A stretch of DNA of 64,000 nucleotides from contig NW_001914866.1 of the NCBI RefSeq assembly GCF_000208925.1, positions 62,001 to 126,000 of the forward strand. Reading direction: 5' to 3'. Source of the DNA: Entamoeba histolytica HM-1:IMSS (lineage: Eukaryota > Evosea > Mastigamoebida > Endamoebidae). A model generated the notes under the pieces. That model was not told where the DNA came from and made no database searches. It saw only the letters and a program-made list of their open reading frames with translations. The position numbers were made by a program, and so were the translations under genes. Positions 21,489 to 29,424 of this stretch are shown here, piece after piece (positions within the stretch are counted from its first letter, which is position 1; every line of letters begins with the position of its first letter).

Positions 21489-22844
21489 CTACTCCATCAG
21501 AATTGATGGATGAAGTTGGTTGTGATTAAAGAATGCATTGACAGCTTTTTTAATTTCATCAACCTTATTTCTGTCTCTAGCATAAACCCGTTTAAATTGA
21601 GTTTTAGTTTCTGTAGGATAAACGGTTGGAGGGGTTAAGTAACAAAATTCTTTTGAGTCGTTACTTTCAATAAATGGAATTTTATTCCAATTATATTCAC
21701 GAGCTAAAACAATACTTTGGTTATCAACAATGATGTCTTCAGGTCTTAAGTTTGAAGCAGCACAGCAAATTTGCTCTGGAGTTAGGTCATTTAATAAAAG
21801 TTTATTTTCTTCAGTTTGAATAATTTTTGAAACAATTTGATAAAAATCACCTCGCTCGACTCTATGAAGAATAGCTTTAGCCTTCTGTAACTCTGGCTTT
21901 TCAGTAAATCTAATTTGGTCAACTATACCATCATCTAATTGAATAAATTTATCTAAGTCATTTGGGTCAGATTGTAATAATGGAATATAATTATATGACT
22001 CAGCCAATAAATCAGTAAACATCAATTCAACAGAAGTAGCATCATCATTCAAATAGACGTCACTATATAAACTATACCTATTAGTAAAAAATGATGCAAT
22101 ATCACTTCTAATTTCTCTGAAATAACAAATATTGTTATTTACTATAGCACAGTTTTGGATAATTTCTTGAACTTTAAAATGAAGTGGTAAATTAAGATGA
22201 TGTGAATCTCTTCTAAGATAATCTAATCTATCCACATCAATACCATTTTCTTCATTACTAATAATTTGTCTTCTCCAAGATTTGTCACAATCTCCTTCAT
22301 TAGTAATAAGTGATTTGACTATTTTAATTTCTTCTTCAGTTAAATCAATTTGGTTTTGATCAACTATACGGTGAAAAATTTTAGCAGACTGTTCTTCATG
22401 ATTAAAATGAATGTTCCTTGCCTTCATTAGTCTTTCATATAAATGACTAAAAGGTCCATGTCCTAGGTCATGGCAGAGTCCAGCAATTTCAATAAGTTTT
22501 GCATCTTGTGAAGTGACATAATCATTTTTGTCTACCTCTTCTTTTTGGCATTGTTTTATATTGAGCTCACGAACCATTTTATTTGCCAATTGAGCAACAC
22601 CTAGAGAATGTTCATATCTCGTATGAGTACCAGATGGAAATACATAATGTGCAGTTCCTAGTTGTTTGATTCTTCTAAGCCTCTGAAACTCTATTGTTTT
22701 AGTAATTGTTTCACAGTCACATGATAACCTTTCATTGTAAAAGTTCTCAGTTTTAATATTTGACTGTCTTCTTTTAATTATATTAGGCTTTACCATTTCA
22801 CATGGACTTCTTTTCTTTGGAGTCGAGACTGGTGTTTGAGACAT
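21489..22844 (-). CDS. HD-domain phosphohydrolase, SAMHD1-like
   Basis: 451 residues, single exon. Metal-binding HD motifs are all present: His in RYEHSLG (about 77), His-Asp in GLCHDLGHGPFSH (about 122) and the distal Asp in NGIDVDRLDYLRRD (about 208). The surrounding sequence LGTAHYVFPSGTHTRYEHSLGV and the later F.NRYSLYSDVY match the dNTP triphosphohydrolase core of SAMHD1. SAMHD1 hydrolyses dNTPs to nucleosides and triphosphate. There is no SAM domain; the first 35 residues are basic and Ser/Pro-rich instead. A role in dNTP balance is inferred from the family. Whether it needs GTP/dGTP activation cannot be judged here. Confidence 0.88.
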   Translation of the reverse strand: MSQTPVSTPKKRSPCEMVKPNIIKRRQSNIKTENFYNERLSCDCETITKTIEFQRLRRIKQLGTAHYVFPSGTHTRYEHSLGVAQLANKMVRELNIKQCQKEEVDKNDYVTSQDAKLIEIAGLCHDLGHGPFSHLYERLMKARNIHFNHEEQSAKIFHRIVDQNQIDLTEEEIKIVKSLITNEGDCDKSWRRQIISNEENGIDVDRLDYLRRDSHHLNLPLHFKVQEIIQNCAIVNNNICYFREIRSDIASFFTNRYSLYSDVYLNDDATSVELMFTDLLAESYNYIPLLQSDPNDLDKFIQLDDGIVDQIRFTEKPELQKAKAILHRVERGDFYQIVSKIIQTEENKLLLNDLTPEQICCAASNLRPEDIIVDNQSIVLAREYNWNKIPFIESNDSKEFCYLTPPTVYPTETKTQFKRVYARDRNKVDEIKKAVNAFFNHNQLHPSILME

Positions 22845-22993
22845 GGTATATTCTTTCTATTTTTTCTTCATCTTTTTCTTTTTTAAATTCTTTTTTTTTT
22901 TTGAACTTTTTCTTGAAATAAACCCTTTTCTATTTTTTTAGACGTCATTTTATTTTTTAACAAAATAAATTTTTATAACATAAATCAATTTAA

Positions 22994-24340
22994 TTAATCT
23001 TGTTCCATTGGGGTTATAGTCAAATTTGTTAAATATTCATGAATGGCATTTGAAGCTCTATGAGCATCACCAACTGCATCAACAATTGATTTTGGACCAG
23101 TAATACAATCCCCAGCTGCATATAAACCATTAATGCTTGTTTTATAATTTTCATCGACTTTTAATGTACCATATTGAGTTAGTTCTACTCCAGGACAACA
23201 CCCTAAATCTACAACTTGTGAAATGGCTTGAATAACCATATCACAGTCAATAACAAATTCACTGCCTGGAATTGGAACTGGTGCAGCTCTTCCAGATTCA
23301 TCTGACTCTCCTAATTTCATTTTAATACATTCAATTCCTTTAACTTTTCCATTCTCATCTCCAATAATTTTAGTTGGATTACATAATGTCATCATAGTAA
23401 CTCCTTCTTCCTTTGCTTCTTCTATTTCTGATGATGAAGCTGGCATCTCATGTTCTGATCTTCTATAAATAATAAATGCTTCACTTCCGAGTCTTCTTGC
23501 AACTCTAACAGCATCCATAGCAGAAAATCCAGCTCCAACTACTGCAACTTTCTTTCCAATTGTTTTTCTAGCAAAAGTATTAATTGATTCAAGATATGGA
23601 ATAACATGTTCTACACCAATAAGATCTTCTCCTGGAATACCAAGTACTTTTCTTTTTAATGTTCCAATTCCTACAAAGACTGCATCATATTCGTTAAGTA
23701 AAGAAGGAATATTATCAACTTTAGCATTTGTTCTAAATTCAATTCCTAATCTTTTAATTCTATCAATATCTTCATCTAATTTATCTCTTGGAAGTCTATA
23801 TGGTGGAATACATAAAATCATCATTCCTCCTAATTTATGTTTTTGTTCATAAACAACAACTTTATGTCCTTTTAATCTTAAGAAATATGCAGCAGCTAAT
23901 CCAGCTGGTCCAGACCCAACAACAGCAACTTTTTTACTAGTATCTGGTGCAATGTCTATTTTAATATCTTCTTCATTTGCATAGGTAATTGCTGATCTTT
24001 TCAACTCCATGATTTGAAGCTCTCCACCCCTCTTTGCTTTTACACAAGTCTTTTCACAATAATGTGGACAAACTCTTCCACATATATGTAGTAATGGCAT
24101 ATCCTTCAATATGACATTTGTTGCTTCATTAAATTCCCCTTTCTTTAAATGAATAATATATTCTGGAATATTAATATGAGCTGGACATGTTGGTACACAT
24201 CCTGGTTTTTTACATCCAAGACACCTTGATGCTTCTTCTATTGTTTCTTCTTTAGAATAACCAACAACTACCTCCTTCCAATCGTTAATTCTTTCTTCAG
24301 GATTTCTTTTTAGGACATGTGTAATGTTGAAACTCTTCAT
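22994..24340 (-). CDS. NADPH-dependent oxidoreductase, GltD-like (EhNO type)
   Basis: 448 residues. The N-terminal [4Fe-4S] domain has CLGCKKPGCVPTCP and CGRVCPHYCEKTC. It is followed by an FAD-binding GSGPAGLAAA (about 140) and an NADPH-binding VAVVGAGFSAMDAVRVARR (about 265). A final FAD motif, GLYAAGDCITGPKS, lies near the C-terminus. This is the architecture of the glutamate synthase small subunit. Entamoeba is known to have stand-alone proteins of this type (NO1/NO2) that reduce cystine and ferric iron and can activate metronidazole. I cannot say which paralogue this is. No large glutamate synthase subunit lies nearby, consistent with the stand-alone role. Confidence 0.9.
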   Translation of the reverse strand: MKSFNITHVLKRNPEERINDWKEVVVGYSKEETIEEASRCLGCKKPGCVPTCPAHINIPEYIIHLKKGEFNEATNVILKDMPLLHICGRVCPHYCEKTCVKAKRGGELQIMELKRSAITYANEEDIKIDIAPDTSKKVAVVGSGPAGLAAAYFLRLKGHKVVVYEQKHKLGGMMILCIPPYRLPRDKLDEDIDRIKRLGIEFRTNAKVDNIPSLLNEYDAVFVGIGTLKRKVLGIPGEDLIGVEHVIPYLESINTFARKTIGKKVAVVGAGFSAMDAVRVARRLGSEAFIIYRRSEHEMPASSSEIEEAKEEGVTMMTLCNPTKIIGDENGKVKGIECIKMKLGESDESGRAAPVPIPGSEFVIDCDMVIQAISQVVDLGCCPGVELTQYGTLKVDENYKTSINGLYAAGDCITGPKSIVDAVGDAHRASNAIHEYLTNLTITPMEQD

Positions 24341-24796
24341 TTAATTGAATTGATGAGTTGACAATTCTTGATGTTTATATGTTTAGAAACGAAGTGAAGA
24401 AGATATTTTTTATGTATTAATACAAAAATATTTAAGTGATATTCAGGAATTATTATGTAACTTTTTTGTATTTGCACTGTAATTCAAAGATTATTATAAT
24501 TAACCTCAGCTATATAATGTTTTATGTTCTTGTCCCAATGCAGTTAATTCATTCTATCAATTAAAAAACATGAACGTGTTTATTGACTAACCAATAAAAC
24601 GAGATGAGAAGGTCCATATCTGTCCATTGAATCTTTTGGTAAAACAATGTTATCTTTAACTGTTTTATAAAACATATTTTAAACTATGTTCTAATTGAAA
24701 CTTCAAACTCTATCATATGAATTACCAAAATTTTCATTTCAACTCTCTCGGACATGAATTTATTATTTTTTAACTTATAAAGTATATTCCTAAAAT
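24341..24796. other. Intergenic region before LINE copy C
   Basis: About 450 bp upstream of the oxidoreductase gene. AT-rich, no ORF or RNA gene seen. The right edge is set by the degenerate 3' tail of LINE copy C and is approximate. Confidence 0.4.
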
Positions 24797-25351
24797 AATA
24801 AAGAAATAAATAAAAGTGTAAATAGAATTAAATTTTATTATTCTTATATCATTAGAAATTCATCTCATCATTATTTTTTCTTCTAGTAATTCTAAGGCAT
24901 ATTTTTATGATAATATCGATGTTCATTTACATCCATCATAATTTTAATGTTAAGTTTTTAACTTCTTTTACAATAGCATTTTCAATTTTGTATTTAACTT
25001 TTAATACTTTATGTATTTATTCAATTGACTCAAATTTATTATTCCATTTATTTTAATATTTATTATTTCTCTACTTTCATTGGCATATTCTTTATTTCTT
25101 TATTCATAATTATTTTCTTCAATTATCTCAATTATTATTGTGATACACAATATTCATATCATATATTATATTACTTTTATTCTTTTTATCTATTACTTAT
25201 ATTTATCTTTGTATTTCACTATTTTTATATTGTGTTAATGAATATTTCCAGTTACTTATTCTCATTATACTTAAATTTAATTCATTTAATGTTATAATGA
25301 CATTATCATAATTGATATATCTTTCATTCCACGAGGTGATTTGTTTTATTT

Positions 25352-26212
25352 TCAATTCTCTTTATTTAATATCACCTGTGTTTCATATAACGATTTCCAA
25401 TATTCTAAAGTAATATCGTTATTTGGGTATATTTCATTTTTTGGGTCTTTCTTCCTTATTCTAATTTTCTTGTTAGAATCAAACATGATTTTATTTGTAT
25501 TGATTCTGATTATTTCATCTTTATTAAATTTAATTCTTTCTTTGATCATTGTCATCATATATTTTAGGTACTTTGTTCTTTCTAGTGCTTTAACTTTTAT
25601 TCCTTCTTCAGAATATTCTTTTAATTTCATGACGCACTTTATTCTGTACAATTTCATTGACTAAATCTTCTAGTCTATTAATTTTCTTTAGGATTTCTTT
25701 TGTTTCATATCAAATTTGTCTCTTATTATTTTATTTTGGAGATAAAAGTATATAATCATTGAAATCCTTTTCATATCATCTTGCAGATCCTGCATTCTGC
25801 TTCCTGACCATATCCATCTATTATTAATTTCCATTATCAATCGGTCAGCTTCTTTTCATTGAAAGTAGTAATTAATGTTTGAACATTTTTCTATTTTCAT
25901 TTCTTTCACTTTATTGATGAGAGTGTTAAGGTATTCTTCATCAATTTCTGTAGAGTTATTTTTTATTATGATGTTTTTTATTATTGAATTACACTCTACT
26001 CTTCTTTATATTATATCATTTACTTTCATTTTAATGTACCGTTTAGTACTTTCTTTTATTTTATGTGATATTTTAATATATTTAATATATTCTTTTTCAT
26101 TATTGACATTAATGTTTATTACTTTTATTATACTTTCAATTTGTTCCCATCTTAATTTCTTATATAATTTCTTGTTTAACCAATTAATTGCAAAAACAAT
26201 ACAACACTTCAA
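25352..26212 (-). pseudogene. ORF2 N-terminal remnant of LINE copy C
   Basis: The segments 26212..26006 and 25657..25352 correspond almost residue for residue to the 5707-5907 and 6270-6564 parts of ORF2 in copy A, ending at the same stops. Between them the frame is broken by additional changes, e.g. around 25650-25900. No RT motifs remain downstream. It cannot encode an active protein. Confidence 0.85.
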
Positions 26213-26560
26213 TTAAAATTCTATTTCTTTCTTTTTTTGTATTTCTTGTATTTTCATTATGTTTTGTTTGTTATTTATTATTCTTACGGTTTTACATCTA
26301 TCATTTCTTTAATTTGGATTTTTGTTTTTAATTTCTTCTTCATTTGTTTTAATGTCTTTTTCTTCAATGTCTTTTGTCTTTTTCTTTAATTTCTTCTTTA
26401 GTTTTTTTCAATTATCTTATTCTTTCTGATTGAATATACTTCTTGTTGAATATAATACCATCTTTTCCTTTTACCTTCATATTTTTTGAGTATTTCTTCA
26501 TACTCTCGTTTGTTCAATTTACTTCCTATTCTTTTTATTCTTTCTTGTATCTCATTTATT

Positions 26561-26660
26561 NNNNNNNNNNNNNNNNNNNNNNNNNNNNNNNNNNNNNNNN
26601 NNNNNNNNNNNNNNNNNNNNNNNNNNNNNNNNNNNNNNNNNNNNNNNNNNNNNNNNNNNN
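26561..26660. other. Assembly gap (100 N) flanked by an identical 20-mer
   Basis: The 20 bases immediately left (26541-26560) and right (26661-26680) of the Ns are identical (tttcttgtatctcatttatt). Merging them gives sequence colinear with LINE copy A ORF1 (RC of about 4470-4525), so no sequence is actually missing. Confidence 0.9.
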
Positions 26661-26936
26661 TTTCTTGTATCTCATTTATTGTTATTCATTTATATTTGTT
26701 ATTTGTTTAATCTTTATTGTTATTGTATTTACCTTGTTTCTTATTTTTATCTTCTAATCCATTTTTCCTTGGTATATCGTTTATCATTATTATTATGCAA
26801 TTTATTGTTATTGTCATTCATTCTATTGTATGGTGTTGAGTTTCTATGTTTTGTTTATTTTTCTTTACAAGACTCAAATGTTTTACACAATAACCATGGC
26901 ATTAAAATTTGTTATGCTAAGAATTAGAAAAGGATT

Positions 26937-26953
26937 TTAAAATTAAAATAAAA
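26937..26953. repeat. SINE A target-site duplication, left
   Basis: The 17-bp ttaaaattaaaataaaa is repeated at 27505-27521 and flanks SINE A. Confidence 0.75.
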
Positions 26954-27504
26954 AATATATAAATTAGTTAATTAAGTATTAATAGAATTTTCATCTATTC
27001 TTCCTAGCTCAGGGGAGACTAATCCCATCCCTGAGCTTATTAAAAAAGAGTAATCTTTTTGTTTAACCTTTCATTTAGGTTTGTCTTGCAAAATGAGGAA
27101 AGCACTTCTTTGCTTTATTTCTTCCTATTAAGGTTTTTCAAACTTCTTCGCTTATTTCTTCTTTTTAATCCTTTGTTTGTTTTCTGCCTTAATTTTCAGG
27201 AATTTCATTTTTCTTATTTTATGAATGGAAGAAGGAATCACTTTATTACTACTGTATTACTTTGACTAATCTTCTTTTTAGTCTTCCTTTGACTAATCTT
27301 CTTTTAGTCATACCCACACTTCAGTAGATTCTTATATTACATCCACGTAATATTCTACTGTATTCTCTTGCTGCACCCTTTGCAGCATTCCCTAATACAT
27401 TCCTAATTCAAAGGCACCGTCATAACCAGATAATAACTGGGAGAGTCGAAGTTTGAATTTGTATTAGTATTTATGTGTGGTGTTTTTACATGCCACCTTC
27501 GATC
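26954..27504 (-). mobile_element. EhSINE1-type element, SINE A (551 bp)
   Basis: On the minus strand its 3' end (gggattagtctcccctgagc..., attaatacttaatt) is the 3' end of the LINE. The rest is unrelated and almost identical to SINE B at 57750-58325. It contains two tandem copies of a 25-27 bp unit beginning tttgactaatcttc (27261-27287 and 27288-27312, + strand), the variable internal repeat known for EhSINE1. It is flanked by a 17-bp direct repeat. It abuts the 5' end of LINE copy C within 2 bp, and its own 5' end faces the gene starting at 27588. Confidence 0.92.
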
Positions 27505-27521
27505 TTAAAATTAAAATAAAA
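27505..27521. repeat. SINE A target-site duplication, right
   Basis: Exact copy of 26937-26953. The downstream gene's ATG is 66 bp away. Confidence 0.75.
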
Positions 27522-27587
27522 TAAAAATATTAAAGTCATTAGTTATAAAAATATAAGAAATATCTATTTAATAACATTTCTTAATAA

Positions 27588-29072
27588 ATGCAAGACTCAA
27601 CTATCCAACAAGACATAAAAGAAGAAAACAAACAAGAAAAAGAAGTTGTTGTAGATGATGGAGAAGAAAAAAGAGAGATTTCTAAGTTAAAACTAGAGAT
27701 AATTGATATGAATAAAAAAATTGCTTGTTTTATAAATGAAAATGCTAATCTCAAAGATGAAATTATAAGGATAAGTGAAGAACTCCAAAAAGAAAAAGTT
27801 AAGGGTATTGACTATGAAAAGCTAAAACAACAATTGGAAGAAATACAAAAAGAGTACTCACAAAGTCTAAAAGTTATTGAGGAAAAAGAAGTTGTTATAA
27901 AAGAAAAAGACAAGATAATTGAAAATAAAGAAAAAGAATGTTATGAAATTAAAAAAGAGCTTGATAACATACATCAAAACGAAATTGTGGAGACTGAAAA
28001 GACAGTCAAACAGAATAATGATGAAAACATAGAAGAAACAGACACAATTCATGAAAAGGTTGCAATAAATTTGGAAGAGGAAATTGCTAAACTTCAGAAA
28101 GAAGTATCAGAAAAAACTGAAACAATAAATAAACTACACAAAGAAAAAAAGGAATTAGAAGAATATTCACTTTCAGAAAAAACAGAAAAAAAAAAACTAG
28201 TGAATGAAAATAATTTATTAAACAGTACTATTAATGAAATGAGGACAACACAATCAAATAATAAAATTACTATTGATCAATTAAACCAAGAGAAACAACA
28301 AAATAAAGAAACTATTTATAAAACTAATAAAGCCATAGAAGAACTTAATTCAACTAACACTAGTCTTCAAAATAAAGTAGTTGAACTAGAAACCCATATC
28401 AAAGAAAAGGATGAAGAAATAACTAAAATGAATCTTGTGATAGAACAAAAACAAAAAAGTTTAACTGAAAAATCTCTAAAGGATGAAAAGACTATTGATG
28501 AATTAAGAAAAGAAAATCAAAGACTTAAAAGTTATATTGAACAAATGCCAATGAACCAAATGAGCCAAGAAACTTTCACTCATGAACTAAAACAAGAAAC
28601 TATCAACAAAAAAGAGAATAGAGTTGATGAAGACATACCAATTGAACCACAAATTGTAACTGTTGACATTCCAATCTATCATTATTTCACTGGGTGTCAA
28701 GAAGAAATAGAAATAAATAAACAAATTTTTACTATTCCAATTAGTGTTGGACTATCAGATGGTGCTGAATTTAATTACAAAGGATATGGAACACCAATCA
28801 ATGGAAGAAAAAGGGACTTAATTATTGTTACTAAAACACAACAGACAGAGTCTTTTCGAAGACAAGAAAATAACCTCTTCCAAACTGTTGTTATTCCTCA
28901 GTCTTATAGAAACAAAACATTCCAATGTTCTATTCCATGTATTGATGGAAATAATATTCCTGTTATAATAACAGGACAAGAAGGTATACAAGGACCATAT
29001 GAAAGATATGGAATGCCAATTGGAACAACTGGAAAAAGAGGTGATTTATACCTCATTATCAAATTAAATTAA
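27588..29072 (+). CDS. Coiled-coil protein with DnaJ C-terminal domain, no J domain
   Basis: 494 residues. Residues about 20-345 are almost entirely charged heptad sequence, predicting a long coiled coil. Residues about 355-494 match the two beta-barrel substrate-binding subdomains of DnaJ/Hsp40. The first begins TVDIPIYHYFTGCQEEIEI, with IPISVGLSDGAEFNYKGYG and RDLIIV. The second contains F.CSIPCIDGN, and the protein ends GKRGDLYLIIKL. There is no HPD-containing J domain and no zinc-finger CxxCxGxG repeats, so it is unlikely to stimulate Hsp70 by itself. It may use the DnaJ fold for substrate or partner binding on an elongated scaffold. SINE A lies just upstream. Confidence 0.8.
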   Translation: MQDSTIQQDIKEENKQEKEVVVDDGEEKREISKLKLEIIDMNKKIACFINENANLKDEIIRISEELQKEKVKGIDYEKLKQQLEEIQKEYSQSLKVIEEKEVVIKEKDKIIENKEKECYEIKKELDNIHQNEIVETEKTVKQNNDENIEETDTIHEKVAINLEEEIAKLQKEVSEKTETINKLHKEKKELEEYSLSEKTEKKKLVNENNLLNSTINEMRTTQSNNKITIDQLNQEKQQNKETIYKTNKAIEELNSTNTSLQNKVVELETHIKEKDEEITKMNLVIEQKQKSLTEKSLKDEKTIDELRKENQRLKSYIEQMPMNQMSQETFTHELKQETINKKENRVDEDIPIEPQIVTVDIPIYHYFTGCQEEIEINKQIFTIPISVGLSDGAEFNYKGYGTPINGRKRDLIIVTKTQQTESFRRQENNLFQTVVIPQSYRNKTFQCSIPCIDGNNIPVIITGQEGIQGPYERYGMPIGTTGKRGDLYLIIKLN

Positions 29073-29424
29073 ATTTCTTCAAACAATTCAACTCATTTTT
29101 ACTCAATCTAATCTATACATTAAATACACCATTAACATACAATAACCTATATCTTTATTTATACAAATACTAATATATCTAAAAACATATCTCTTTTTTA
29201 CTTAAAAGAAAAGTGTTACTTAAAAGAAAAATTTATGAGAATAAAGATAATTAACATGAAAAGAAATCAATTAAATAAGACAATTTTATTACCAAAAGAA
29301 TTAAATTCTTTTGACAAACCATAAAAGTATTAACTTTTTATACACTTTCAAAATTAAAGTATTACCATTTAATACTGAAAAAGAAATATGTAAGATAACA
29401 ATTGAGGAAAGCTAAAATAAAGAT
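29073..29424. other. Convergent intergenic region
   Basis: About 350 bp between two convergent stops. AT-rich, with a direct repeat of cttaaaagaaaa near 29200-29230. Nothing else seen. Confidence 0.45.

Larger units (their letters stand above)
24797..26935 (-). mobile_element. EhLINE-type element, copy C, with two large internal deletions
   Basis: Reading the minus strand from 26935, the 5' end matches copy A (atccttttc.aat...), followed by ORF1's N-terminal half. A junction at 26243-26249 joins sequence equivalent to 4798 of copy A to that equivalent to 5665. The ORF1/ORF2 boundary and the first third of ORF2 follow, up to AACTGG (copy A about 6672). The sequence then jumps to the endonuclease region (copy A about 8.47 kb) and runs into a degenerate 3' end near 24797. 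The RT domain and ORF1 coiled coil are both missing. ORF2 stops equivalent to 5905 and 6562 of copy A are present here too. A 100-N gap lies inside. Confidence 0.88.

Noticed and set aside
25025..26216. Plus-strand F/Y/I-rich ORFs over LINE copy C
   Set aside because: They are antisense of degenerate LINE sequence; the minus strand aligns with copy A.
27241..27330. Tandem tttgactaatcttc units considered as a CRISPR-like or minisatellite array
   Set aside because: There are only two or three adjoining copies with no spacers, inside a SINE, in a eukaryotic genome. They are the SINE's own internal repeats.
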